Positions 1 to 9,765 are shown, counted from the first letter of the stretch. The stretch is 36,693 bases of DNA from Tubiluchus corallicola (GCA_030141605.1 JAQGDQ010000350.1:1-36693), one strand, 5' to 3'. Notes: generated from the letters alone by a model not told the origin. Translations and numbers: made by a program.

Positions 1-39
1 TATTGACAGCAGCAAATGTTATTTCTTATTTCTTTATAG

Positions 40-150
40 ATATTGATGATTGTTCACCTAACCCTTGTGTTAATGGTAAATGCAAAGATGAAGTAAATAA
101 CTATACCTGCACCTGTGATGCTGGCTACATAGGGCGCAACTGCAGCATAG
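40..150 (+). CDS. EGF-like exon, array copy 1 (GC donor)
   Basis: The exon encodes one six-cysteine EGF domain, reading [37 protein letters not shown] after joining at phase 1. The DIDDC opening and the C-x-D-x4-Y-x-C spacing fit the calcium-binding EGF consensus. The exon starts with AT, which joins the G left by the previous exon to make the first Asp. Unlike the other copies, its donor reads GCAAAC instead of GTAAAC, so splicing would need the minor GC-AG class or be reduced. Confidence 0.85.
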
Positions 151-326
151 GCAAACTTTGTGCATAGCAACTTATTCACAAGAAATTCTAATTAAATTCT
201 AAATCAGCACTGGCACAACTGCAGCATTGCTCAATTGTGCATCTAGTCAACTTGTTCATGATAAATTTTAATTTAATTCTAAATAAGTATTGACAGCAGC
301 GAATGTTATTTCTTATTTCTTTATAG

Positions 327-437
327 ATATTGATGATTGTTCGCCTAACCCTTGTGTTAATGGTAAATGCAAAGATGAAGTGAATAACTATACCTGCACC
401 TGTGATGCTGGCTACATAGGGCACAACTGCAGCATAG
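327..437 (+). CDS. EGF-like exon, array copy 2
   Basis: A complete cbEGF exon, phase 1-1, with all six cysteines. It reads GHNC before the last cysteine instead of GRNC and uses a GTG Val codon in KDEVNN. With its flanks it is nearly identical to copy 10, eight units away. Confidence 0.9.
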
Positions 438-613
438 GTAAACTTTGTGCCTAGCAACTTATTCACAAGAAATTCTAATTAAATTCTAAATCAGCACTGG
501 CGCAACTGCAGCATTGCTCAATTGTGCACCTAGTCAACTTGTTCATGATAAATTTTAATTTAATTCTAAATCAGTATTGACAGCAGCAAATGTTATTTCT
601 TATTTCTTTATAG

Positions 614-724
614 ATATTGATGATTGTTCGCCTAACCCTTGTGTTAATGGTAAATGCAAAGATGAAGTGAATAACTATACCTGCACCTGTGATGCTGGCT
701 ACATAGGGCACAACTGCAGCATAG
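614..724 (+). CDS. EGF-like exon, array copy 3
   Basis: A complete cbEGF exon, phase 1-1, six cysteines, GHNC variant, with GTG for Val as in copies 2 and 10. Confidence 0.9.
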
Positions 725-900
725 GTAAACTTTGTGCATAGCAACTTATTCACAAGAAATTCTAATTAAATTCTAAATCAGCACTGGCACAACTGCAGCA
801 TTGCTCAATTGTGCATCTAGTCAACTTGTTCATGATGAATTTTAATTTAATTCTAAATCAGTATTGACAGCAGCAAATGTTATTTCTTATTTCTTTATAG

Positions 901-1011
901 ATATTGATGATTGTTCGCCTAACCCTTGTGTTAATGGTAAATGCAAAGATGAAGTAAATAACTATACCTGCACCTGTGATGCTGGCTACATAGGGCACAA
1001 CTGCAGCATAG
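901..1011 (+). CDS. EGF-like exon, array copy 4
   Basis: A complete cbEGF exon, phase 1-1, GHNC variant. It shares upstream (CATGATGAAT) and downstream (TAAATTAGCACTGG) flank variants with copy 7, three units away. Confidence 0.9.
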
Positions 1012-1187
1012 GTAAACTTTGTGCATAGCAACTTATTCACAAGAAATTCTAATTAAATTCTAAATTAGCACTGGCACAACTGCAGCATTGCCCAATTGTG
1101 CATCTAGTCAACTTGTTCATGATAAATTTTAATTTAATTCTAAATCAGTATTGACAGCAGCAAATGTTATTTCTTATTTCTTTATAG

Positions 1188-1298
1188 ATATTGATGATTG
1201 TTCGCGTAACCCTTGTGTTAATGGTAAATGCAAAGATGAAGTAAATAACTATACCTGCACCTGTGATGCTGGCTACATAGGGCGCAACTGCAGCATAG
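1188..1298 (+). CDS. EGF-like exon, array copy 5
   Basis: A complete cbEGF exon, phase 1-1. A CCT-to-CGT change gives CSRNPC instead of CSPNPC between cysteines 1 and 2, shared only with copy 12. It is a GRNC variant. Confidence 0.9.
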
Positions 1299-1474
1299 GT
1301 AAACTTTGTGCATAGCAACTTATTCACAAGAAATTCTAATTAAATTCTAAATCAGCACTGGCACAACTGCAGCATTGCTCAATTGTGCATCTAGTCAACT
1401 TGTTCATGATAAATTTTAATTTAATTCTAAATCAGTATTGACAGCAGCAAATGTTATTTCTTATTTCTTTATAG

Positions 1475-1585
1475 ATATTGATGATTGTTCGCCTAACCCT
1501 TGTGTTAATGGTAAATGCAAAGATGAAGTAAATAACTATACCTGCACCTGTGATGCTGGCTACATAGGGCACAACTGCAGCATAG
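1475..1585 (+). CDS. EGF-like exon, array copy 6
   Basis: A complete cbEGF exon, phase 1-1, six cysteines, GHNC variant. Confidence 0.9.
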
Positions 1586-1761
1586 GTAAACTTTGTGTAT
1601 AGCAACTTATTCACAAGAAATTCTAATTAAATTCTAAATCAGCACTGGCACAACTGCAGCATTGCTCAATTGTGTATCTAGTCAACTTGTTCATGATGAA
1701 TTTTAATTTAATTCTAAATCAGTATTGACAGCAGCAAATGTTATTTCTTATTTCTTTATAG

Positions 1762-1872
1762 ATATTGATGATTGTTCGCCTAACCCTTGTGTTAATGGTA
1801 AATGCAAAGATGAAGTAAATAACTATACCTGCACCTGTGATGATGGCTACATAGGGCACAACTGCAGCATAG
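1762..1872 (+). CDS. EGF-like exon, array copy 7
   Basis: A complete cbEGF exon, phase 1-1, GHNC variant. Ala is changed to Asp after cysteine 5 (CDDGYIG). Its flanks match copy 4. Confidence 0.9.
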
Positions 1873-2048
1873 GTAAACTTTGTGCATAGCAACTTATTCA
1901 CAAGAAATTCTAATTAAATTCTAAATTAGCACTGGCACAACTGCAGCATTGCCCAATTGTGCATCTAGTCAACTTGTTCATGATAAATTTTAATTTAATT
2001 CTAAATCAGTATTGACAGCAGCAAATGTTATTTCTTATTTCTTTATAG

Positions 2049-2159
2049 ATATTGATGATTGTTCGCCTAACCCTTGTGTTAATGGTAAATGCAAAGATGA
2101 AGTAAATAACTATACCTGCACCTGTGATGCTGGCTACATTGGACGCAACTGCAGCATAG
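2049..2159 (+). CDS. EGF-like exon, array copy 8
   Basis: A complete cbEGF exon, phase 1-1, GRNC. It has silent changes in the TACATTGGACGC stretch not seen in other copies. Confidence 0.9.
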
Positions 2160-2335
2160 GTAAACTTTGTGCATAGCAACTTATTCACAAGAAATTCTAA
2201 TTAAATTCTAAATCAGCACTGGCACAACTGCAGCATTGCTCAATTGTGCATCTAGTCAACTTGTTCATGATAAATTTTAATTTAATTCTAAATCAGTATT
2301 GACAGCAGCAAATGTTATTTCTTATTTCTTTATAG

Positions 2336-2446
2336 ATATTGATGATTGTTCGCCTAACCCTTGTGTTAATGGTAAATGCAAAGATGAAGTAAATAACTAT
2401 ACCTGCACCTGTGATGCTGGCTACATAGGGCGCAACTGCAGCATAG
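2336..2446 (+). CDS. EGF-like exon, array copy 9
   Basis: A complete cbEGF exon, phase 1-1, six cysteines, GRNC, close to the array consensus. Confidence 0.9.
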
Positions 2447-2622
2447 GTAAACTTTGTGCATAGCAACTTATTCACAAGAAATTCTAATTAAATTCTAAAT
2501 CAGCACTGGCACAACTGCAGCATTGCTCAATTGTGCATCTAGTCAACTTGTTCATGATAAATTTTAATTTAATTCTAAATAAGTATTGACAGCAGCAAAT
2601 GTTATTTCTTATTTCTTTATAG

Positions 2623-2733
2623 ATATTGATGATTGTTCGCCTAACCCTTGTGTTAATGGTAAATGCAAAGATGAAGTGAATAACTATACCTGCACCTGTG
2701 ATGCTGGCTACATAGGGCACAACTGCAGCATAG
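2623..2733 (+). CDS. EGF-like exon, array copy 10
   Basis: A complete cbEGF exon, phase 1-1, GHNC variant with the GTG Val codon. Exon and both flanks (TAAATAAGTATTG upstream, TTTGTGCCTAGC downstream) match copy 2. Confidence 0.9.
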
Positions 2734-2909
2734 GTAAACTTTGTGCCTAGCAACTTATTCACAAGAAATTCTAATTAAATTCTAAATCAGCACTGGCGCA
2801 ACTGCAGCATTGCTCAATTGTGCACCTAGTCAACTTGTTCATGATAAATTTTAATTTAATTCTAAATCAGTATTGACAGCAGCAAATGTTATTTCTTATT
2901 TCTTTATAG

Positions 2910-3020
2910 ATATTGATGATTGTTCGCCTAACCCTTGTGTTAATGGTAAATGCAAAGATGAAATAAATAACTATACCTGCACCTGTGATGCTGGCTACAT
3001 AGGGCGCAACTGCAGCATAG
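2910..3020 (+). CDS. EGF-like exon, array copy 11
   Basis: A complete cbEGF exon, phase 1-1, GRNC. Val is changed to Ile in KDEINN. Confidence 0.9.
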
Positions 3021-3196
3021 GTAAACTTTGTGCATAGCAACTTATTCACAAGAAATTCTAATTAAATTCTAAATCAGCACTGGCACAACTGCAGCATTGC
3101 TCAATTGTGCATCTAGTCAACTTGTTCATGATAAATTTTAATTTAATTCTAAATCAGTATTGACAGCAGCAAATGTTATTTCTTATTTCTTTATAG

Positions 3197-3307
3197 ATAT
3201 TGATGATTGTTCGCGTAACCCTTGTGTTAATGGTAAATGCAAAGATGAAGTAAATAACTATACCTGCACCTGTGATGCTGGCTACATAGGGCGCAACTGC
3301 AGCATAG
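3197..3307 (+). CDS. EGF-like exon, array copy 12
   Basis: A complete cbEGF exon, phase 1-1. It carries the CSRNPC change shared with copy 5. Confidence 0.9.
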
Positions 3308-3483
3308 GTAAACTTTGTGCATAGCAACTTATTCACAAGAAATTCTAATTAAATTCTAAATCAGCACTGGCACAACTGCAGCATTGCTCAGTTGTGCATC
3401 TAGTCATCTTGTTCATGATAAATTTTAATTTAATTCTGAATCAGTATTGACAGCAGCAAATGTTATTTCTTATTTCTTTATAG

Positions 3484-3594
3484 ATATTGATGATTGTTCG
3501 CCTAACCCTTGTGTTAATGGTAAATGCAAAGATGAAGTAAATAACTATACCTGCACCTGTGATGCTGGCTACATAGGGCGCAACTGCAGCATAG
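3484..3594 (+). CDS. EGF-like exon, array copy 13
   Basis: A complete cbEGF exon, phase 1-1, GRNC. Its flanks (CTCAGTTGTGC, TAGTCATCTTG, TTCTGAATCAG) are shared with copy 14, indicating a recent single-unit duplication. Confidence 0.9.
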
Positions 3595-3770
3595 GTAAAC
3601 TTTGTGCATAGCAACTTATTCACAAGAAATTCTAATTAAATTCTAAATCAGCACTGGCACAACTGCAGCATTGCTCAGTTGTGCATCTAGTCATCTTGTT
3701 CATGATAAATTTTAATTTAATTCTGAATCAGTATTGACAGCAGCAAATGTTATTTCTTATTTCTTTATAG

Positions 3771-3881
3771 ATATTGATGATTGTTTGCCTAACCCTTGTG
3801 TTAATGGTAAATGCAAAGATGAAGTAACTAACTATACCTGCACCTGTGATGCTGGCTACATAGGGCGCAACTGCAGCATAG
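3771..3881 (+). CDS. EGF-like exon, array copy 14
   Basis: A complete cbEGF exon, phase 1-1. It reads CLPNPC (Ser to Leu) and KDEVTNY (Asn to Thr). All cysteines are kept. Confidence 0.9.
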
Positions 3882-4057
3882 GTAAACTTTGTGCATAGCA
3901 ACTTATTCACAAGAAATTCTAATTAAATTCTAAATCAGCACTGGCACAACTGCAGCATTGCTCAATTGTGCATCTAGTCAACTTGTTCATGATAAATTTT
4001 AATTTAATTCTAAATAAGTATTGACAGCAGCAAATGTTATTTCTTATTTCTTTATAG

Positions 4058-4168
4058 ATATTGATGATTGTTCGCCTAACCCTTGTGTTAATGGTAAATG
4101 CAAAGATGAAGTAAATAACTATACCTGCACCTGTGATGCTGGCTACATAGGGCGCAACTGCAGTATAG
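4058..4168 (+). CDS. EGF-like exon, array copy 15
   Basis: A complete cbEGF exon, phase 1-1, GRNC, with a silent AGC-to-AGT change near its 3' end. Confidence 0.9.
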
Positions 4169-4344
4169 GTAAACTTTGTGCATAGCAACTTATTCACAAG
4201 AAATTCTAATTAAATTCTAAATCAGCACTGGCACAACTGCAGCATTGCTCAATTGTGCATCTAGTCAACTTGTTCATGATAAATTTTAATTTAATTCTAA
4301 ATCAGTTTTGACAGCAGCAAATGTTATTTCTTATTTCTTTATAG

Positions 4345-4455
4345 ATATTGATGATTGTTCGCCTAACCCTTGTGTTAATGGTAAATGCAAAGATGAAGTA
4401 AATCACTATACCTGCACCTGTGATGCTGGCTACATAGGGCGCAACTGCAGCATAG
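4345..4455 (+). CDS. EGF-like exon, array copy 16
   Basis: A complete cbEGF exon, phase 1-1. VNNYTC becomes VNHYTC, which removes the N-Y-T glycosylation sequon present in most copies. Confidence 0.9.
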
Positions 4456-4634
4456 GTAAACTTTGTGCATAGCAACTTATTCACAAGAAATTCTAATTAA
4501 ATTCTAAATCAGCACTGGCACAACTGCAGCATTGCTCAATTGTGCATCTAGTCAACTTGTTCATGATAAAAAATTTTAATTTAATTCTAAATCAGTATTG
4601 ACAGCAGCAAATGTTATTTCTTATTTCTTTATAG

Positions 4635-4745
4635 ATATTGATGATTGTTCGCCTAACCCTTGTGGTAATGGTAAATGCAACGATGAAGTAAATAACTATA
4701 CCTGCACCTGTGATGCTGGCTACATGGGGCGCAACTGCAGCATAG
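4635..4745 (+). CDS. EGF-like exon, array copy 17
   Basis: A complete cbEGF exon, phase 1-1, preceded by a 3-bp intron gain (extra A residues near 4570). It has three replacements: CGNGKC (Val to Gly), CNDEV (Lys to Asn) and GYMG (Ile to Met). Confidence 0.9.
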
Positions 4746-4921
4746 GTAAACTTTGTGCATAGCAACTTATTCACAAGAAATTCTAATTAAATTCTAAATC
4801 AGCACTGGCACAACTGCAGCATTGCTCAATTGTGCATCTAGTCAACTTGTTCATGATAAATTTTAATTTAATTCTAAATCAGTATTGACAGCAGCAAATG
4901 TTATTTCTTATTTCTTTATAG

Positions 4922-5031
4922 ATATTGATTATTGTTCGCCTAACCCTTGTGTTAATGGTAAATGCAAAGATGAAGTAAATAACTATACCCGGCCTGTGAT
5001 GCTGGCTACATAGGGCGCAACTGCAGCATAG
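4922..5031 (+). pseudogene. Frameshifted EGF exon, array copy 18
   Basis: This copy is 110 bp, not 111. Around 4987-4992 the usual TGCA is replaced by CGG, which destroys cysteine 4 and shifts the frame by one base. The opening also reads DIDYC instead of DIDDC. Both splice sites are intact. If included, the mRNA frame breaks; if skipped, frame is kept because neighbouring exons are phase 1-1. The unit also has small indels just after the exon. It is either a dead exon that is skipped or a broken allele. Confidence 0.85.
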
Positions 5032-5207
5032 GTAAACTTTTGTGCATAGCAACTTATTCAAAGAAATTCTAATTAAATTCTAAATCAGCACTGGCACAAC
5101 TGCAGCATTGCTCAATTGTGCATCTAGTCAACTTGTTCATGATAAATTTTAATTTAACTCTAAATTAGTATAGACAGCAGCAAATGTTATTTCTTATTTC
5201 TTTATAG

Positions 5208-5318
5208 ATATTGATGATTGTTCGCCTAGCCCTTGTGTTAATGGTAAATGCAAAGATGAAGTAAATAACTATACCTGCACCTGTGATGCTGGTTACATAG
5301 GGCGCAACTGCAGCATAG
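5208..5318 (+). CDS. EGF-like exon, array copy 19
   Basis: A complete cbEGF exon, phase 1-1. Asn is changed to Ser between cysteines 1 and 2 (CSPSPC). Confidence 0.9.
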
Positions 5319-5494
5319 GTAAACTTTGTGCATAGCAACTTATTCACAAGAAATTCTAATTAAATTCTAAATCAGCACTGGCACAACTGCAGCATTGCTC
5401 AATTGTGCATCTAGTCAACTTGTTCATGGTAAATTTTAATTTAATTCTAAATCAGTATTGACAGCAGCAAATGTTATTTCTTATTTCTTTATAG

Positions 5495-5605
5495 ATATTG
5501 ATGATTGTTCGCCTAACCCTTGTGTTAATGGTAAATGCAAAGATGAAGTAAATAACTATACCTGCACCTGTGATGCTGGCTACATAGGGCGAAACTGCAG
5601 CATAG
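5495..5605 (+). CDS. EGF-like exon, array copy 20
   Basis: A complete cbEGF exon, phase 1-1, GRNC with a CGA Arg codon. The intron just after the donor reads GTAAACTGTG instead of GTAAACTTTG. Confidence 0.9.
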
Positions 5606-5781
5606 GTAAACTGTGTGCATAGCAACTTATTCACAAGAAATTCTAATTAAATTCTAAATCAGCACTGGCACAACTGCAGCATTGCTCAATTGTGCATCTA
5701 GTCAACTTGTTCATGATAAATTTTAATTTAATTCTAAATTAGTATTGACAGCAGCAAATGTTATTTCTTATTTCTTTATAG

Positions 5782-5892
5782 ATATTGATGATTGTTCGCC
5801 TAACCCTTGTGTTAATGGTAAATGCAAAGATGAAGTAAATAACTATACCTGCACCTGTGATGCTGGCTACATAGGGCGCAACTGCAGCATAG
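5782..5892 (+). CDS. EGF-like exon, array copy 21
   Basis: A complete cbEGF exon, phase 1-1, six cysteines, array consensus. Confidence 0.9.
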
Positions 5893-6068
5893 GTAAACTT
5901 TGTGCATAGCAACTTATTCACAAGAAATTCTAATTAAATTCTAAATCAGCACTGGCACAACTGCAGCATTGCTCAATTGTGCATCTAGTCAACTTGTTCA
6001 TGATAAATTTTAATTTAATTCTAAATTAGTATTGACAGCAGCAAATGTTATTTCTTATTTCTTTATAG

Positions 6069-6179
6069 ATATTGATGATTGTTCGCCTAACCCTTGTGTT
6101 AATGGTAAATGCAAAGATGAAGTAAATAACTATACCTGCACCTGTGATGCTGGCTACATAGGGCGCAACTGCAGCATAG
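6069..6179 (+). CDS. EGF-like exon, array copy 22 (last unit)
   Basis: A complete cbEGF exon, phase 1-1. Downstream intron identity with the other units is lost near 6230, marking the right edge of the array. Confidence 0.9.
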
Positions 6180-6230
6180 GTAAACTTTGTACATAGCAAC
6201 TTATTCACAAGAAATTCTAATTAGATTCTA

Positions 6231-6611
6231 AATTATTATTGACACAATTGTAAATTTGATTTTCCAAACGCAACAATTATTTCTGTCAGATTAAGATCAA
6301 TTGTAGTGCAAGCCTGAATTTTCATTAGTCTGGTGAAAAATTTTGTTTGATATTTTAGTTTTTACTTAAGAAACAGTTGTTTTGTAGAGCATTTCCAAAC
6401 TAAGCTGTTAAAGTCAACAAACGGATTTGTATGTGGAATTCATGGCATAGACGTCTATAATCTGCAATACAATACAAGTGCATTACATTGAATGCAAAGT
6501 GTACAAGTAGTATTTACATATCGAGTTGACAAATGTGCTTGTAAGTTAATACAAGAAAAAGGGGAATTGACACAATTTTGTTTTGTTTTAATTTTATAAT
6601 ACTCATTTTAG
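6231..6611 (+). other. Unique intron after the EGF array
   Basis: AT-rich intron sequence between the last array unit and the diverged EGF exon. I see no repeat, RNA gene or coding signal other than the acceptor ATTTTAG at 6605-6611. Confidence 0.6.
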
Positions 6612-6725
6612 TGCCAGTTGTATGTAAGACCTACCCTTGCGGTGAACACGGAACATGCATTGCCGTTGATGCTATAGCGATCTGCATCTGCGATCGGGGT
6701 TATAACGGCACGTACTGTGATATAT
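6612..6725 (+). CDS. Diverged EGF-like exon
   Basis: A 114-bp exon, phase 1-1, with acceptor TTTTAG and donor GTAAGT. It reads PVVCKTYPCGEHGTC, then a short loop, then ICICDRGYNGTYCDI. All six cysteines follow EGF spacing. It lacks the acidic D-x-D/E opening of the array copies, so calcium binding is unlikely. It shares the splice phases of the array but little sequence, so it is an older EGF module that has not been swept into the array's homogenisation. It links the EGF region to the PKD/REJ region of the same protein. Confidence 0.85.
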
Positions 6726-7530
6726 GTAAGTTGTAATGATGAAAACAATTATAATCCTTGTGAATTCTTCAGTGAACGTAATCATTTTTTAACTAGACTG
6801 TTGTGTAGGTTGTGAGTTTCACATCTAGAAATTCTGTCAACTCATGCAACATCTGGTTTACCTTATTTTGATTTCCATCGGTTATGCGTTGCCAAACTAT
6901 TTGCTTCTTTGACAGCAAAACTTGCAAACGTGAGTTCATTGATGTTTGTGAGCATTTTTCCTGTACGGGTCTTTGTAACTTTTAAATAAATGATCATAAT
7001 GATCAAAAAGCCGGGCTTTCATGTGGTTCGTGATGTCGGTGATTATCCAAAAATTTCTTTGAGTGTTTTTTTTTGGTTTAACTGTCTCCAAACATTCAAC
7101 AAGCAGTTACAAAATATTCTCATGTGTTCGCCATTGTCGCAAAAAAGTCGCCGACTTCTCCAGTAAAATTTAAAATGTTTAGAATTTGTCAGTGTAGTTG
7201 CACAACTCACTGCTTCGCCAAAAAGTCGCAAATTTTTCCGGACGTTTTTTTTCAACAATTTCAGAAAAAAATTGCCTTAAAATTTGTCACCGTAGTCGCA
7301 AAACTTGCCACTTGCACAAAAATTCGCAAAATTTTTAAAATTGTTGTAATATTCTCCAGACGTTGTAATTTATCTCAAATTAGTCGCGGCATTCGTCAAC
7401 AATCTCGGAGCCTGCAACAACTTGGCGAACATTTTGCGATGCTTTTGGGCATGTTGCGTCAACTTTGCGGCTACTGTGTGATTGCCTTGCGACATTTTTG
7501 CAAACCTCTGTTGGCCCGCTCTTTTTTCGA
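6726..7530 (+). other. Intron segment with GTCGCAAA-rich decayed repeat
   Basis: After the donor at 6726 there is plain AT-rich intron to about 7040. From there to about 7470 the short motifs GTCGCAAA, TTCGCAAAATTTT and related forms recur irregularly, suggesting an old, decayed short-period repeat. A 142-codon open frame here (7124-7552) has no recognisable protein character and runs into the 20-bp array, so I do not call it a gene. Confidence 0.4.
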
Positions 7531-8726
7531 AACATCTAAACAACAGTGTTGAACACTAAACAACAGTGTTGAACACTAAACAACAGTGTTGAATACTAAA
7601 CAACAGTGTTAAACACTAAACAACAGTGTTGAAAACTAAGAAACAGTGTTGAACACTAAACAACAGTGTTGAAAACTAAACAACAGTGTTGAACACTAAA
7701 CAACAGTGTTGAAGACTAAGAAACAGTGTTGAATACTAAACAACAGTGTTGAACACTAAACAACAGTGTTGAAAACTAAACAACAGTGCTGAACACTAAA
7801 CAACAGTGTTGAACACTAAACAACAGTGTTGAACACTAAACAACAGTGTTGAACACTAAACAACAGTGTTGAAAACTAAACAACAGTGTTGTAAACTAAA
7901 CAACAGTGTTGAACACTAAACAACAGTGTTGAACACTAAACAACAGTGTTGAACACTAAACAACAGTGTTAAACACTAAACAACAGTGTTGAAAACTAAG
8001 AAACAGTGTTGAATACTAGACAACAGTGTTGAACACTAAACAACAGTGTTGAAAACTAAACAACAGTGCTGAACACTAAACAACAGTGTTGAACACTAAA
8101 CAACAGTGTTGAAAACTAAACAACAGTGTTGAACACTAAACAACAGTGTTGAAAACTAAACAACAGTGTTGAACACTAAACAACAGTGTTGAATACTAAA
8201 CAACAGTGTTGAAAACTAAACAACAGTGTTGAACACTAAACAACAGTGTTGAAAACTAAACAACAGTGTTGAACACTAAACAACATTGTTGAATACTAAA
8301 TAACAGAACAACAGTGTTGAACACTAAACAACAGTGTTGAGCACTAAACAACAGTGTTGAACACTAAACAACAGTGTTGAAAACTAAATAACAGTGTTGA
8401 ATACAAAACAACAGTGTTGAACACTAAACAACAGTGTTGAACACTAAACAACAGTGTTGAAAACTAAACAACAGTGTTGAAAACTAAGAAACAGTGTTGA
8501 ATACTAAACAACAGTGTTGAACACTAAACAACAGTGTTGAAAACTAAACAACAGTGTTGAAAACTAAACAACAGTGTTGAACACTAAACAACAGTGTTGA
8601 ACACTAAACAACAGTGTTGGAAACTAAACAACAGTGTTGAACACTAAACAACAATGTTGAAAACTAAACAACAGTGTTGAACACTAAACAACAATGTTGA
8701 AAACTAAACAACAGTGTTGAACATTA
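7531..8726 (+). repeat. 20-bp minisatellite with hairpin-forming unit
   Basis: About 59 copies of a 20-bp unit, consensus CAACAGTGTTGAACACTAAA. The last ten bases vary among GAACACTAAA, GAAAACTAAA, GAATACTAAA and GAAAACTAAG. Where the AACACT form is present, AACACT-7nt-AGTGTT is a perfect 6-bp inverted repeat across each unit junction. Register slips near 8291-8310 (TAACAGAACAACAG). A block of variants starting near 7711 recurs 280 bp (14 units) later near 7991, indicating higher-order duplication. It lies in the intron between the last EGF exon and the PKD/REJ exon. It is not a CRISPR array, because there are no unique spacers. Confidence 0.95.
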
Positions 8727-8837
8727 GGTTGTTGACTAATTTTGTTTTAATCATTAATTTTCCAAGTTTCAGCATTCTTTTGTTTTGTGAAAATTGCCCT
8801 TCATTAAATATTACTAAATGGTTTTGACATTTTTCAG

Positions 8838-9529
8838 TAATAATGCCAAAGATATCTCTGGTGAAGGAAGAGAGTGCCGATCCCGTGTTTTACCGTGCCA
8901 CAAGACCCATACCTTTTCTTTTACTGGTGGACTACGTTCATCCTGCTGTTACATTTGCTTGGAACATGGGTGATCAATCTACTTTCATCACTAACCATTC
9001 TCTGTTCTTTCCTGCTAATGAACTCACAAGTTCTTACCAGTTGAAATTTGCTATTAGTCCATCAGATATAGATTGGGCCTATGTGTATTTTCATACGTAC
9101 GCTCAGCCTAACTATTACTTCGTCAAGGTCAATGCTTCTGCTGATACTGGTGAATCCATATTCACTTCGTTGACTCTTGACGTTGTACGGGCTTGTGGTA
9201 ATTGTTGCGTTGACGTGCGCATTGTTAATGCCGGCTACAATGTCTCTGTAGCACCCATATACAAACCACGAAATAGCTTTTCTGTTACCTCCATTGTGTA
9301 TCATGATTGCCCGGCTCAGACCTCTATAACGTACAGATGGAAACTTTATTCAAGGACGCCGAAAAATATCTTCCCTCCAGTGGAACGTCCGATATCTCTC
9401 CCAGATAACTTGCTTACAAATCGGAAGTACCTGACGATACCACCATGGCTTCTTCAACCTGCTATTTACATTATTCGCGTCGTAGCAACAGTAACGACAC
9501 CGACGAACAAAACGGAGGGTTCTGACAAG
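8838..9529 (+). CDS. PKD-like domain and N-terminal REJ exon of polycystin-1-like protein
   Basis: The reading frame opens at acceptor TTTTTCAG (8830-8837) in phase 1 and ends at donor AAG|GTATTT in phase 0, adding about 230 residues. Early in the exon, VTFAWNMGDQST (8948-8983) matches the core of PKD (Ig-like) domains, where W-N/D-x-G-D is characteristic. Two closely spaced cysteine groups follow (ACGNCC). The stretch DCPAQTSITYRWKLYS (from about 9305) and later IPPWLLQPAIYII fit the start of the REJ module, which usually has C-x(n)-Y-x-W and an L-x-I-P-x-x-x-L-x-x-G-x-Y pattern. The open frame continues to a stop at 9572-9574, beyond the donor, as expected for intron read-through. In polycystin-1-like and egg-jelly-receptor proteins these parts lie in the large extracellular region. 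The assignment rests on motifs, not alignment. Confidence 0.8.
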
Positions 9530-9699
9530 GTATTTTATACCCATTGCTTCAAACATGCATTGTTATTGCATTGAGAGAAAACTGTCACTTTGACTAATGT
9601 TAGGTAGTACATTGCGCTGTGAGAAAAAAGCACTGTACAGCAGGTTTGGTGTTTAATGTGTTTATTTTACGATGGTCCACTTCTTTCTTCACTTTTCCA

Positions 9700-9765
9700 A
9701 ATATATAACAATGATAATATATAACAATGATAATATATAACAATGATAATATATAACAATGATAA
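9700..9765 (+). repeat. 16-bp tandem repeat, 4 copies
   Basis: Four perfect copies of ATATAACAATGATAAT in a row. Confidence 0.9.

Larger units (their letters stand above)
1..6230 (+). repeat. Tandem array of 287-bp EGF-exon units (22 copies)
   Basis: The 287-bp unit repeats 22 times and the array is open at the left edge. Each unit holds a 111-bp exon (acceptor TTCTTTATAG, donor GTAAAC) and 176 bp of intron. Exons are phase 1 at both ends, so any number can be joined or skipped without losing frame. Intron sequence is as conserved as exon sequence, which points to recent unequal exchange or gene conversion rather than selection on the protein alone. Spacing is exact except for a 3-bp gain before copy 17 and small indels in and after copy 18. 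The last unit decays into unique intron near 6230. Short open frames on the minus strand recur once per unit and are antisense shadows. Confidence 0.95.

Noticed and set aside
188-6208. Twenty-one minus-strand open frames of 60-92 codons, one per array unit
   Set aside because: They are antisense to the EGF exon units and repeat only because the DNA does. The plus strand has splice sites, phases and EGF cysteines.
7124-7552. 142-codon plus-strand open frame
   Set aside because: Low-complexity, Phe/Lys/Cys-rich sequence in an intron with recurring GTCGCAAA motifs. It runs into the minisatellite and has no recognisable domain.
7531-8726. CRISPR-like appearance of the 20-bp array
   Set aside because: There are no unique spacers; the whole 20-bp unit repeats head to tail, and the host is an animal.
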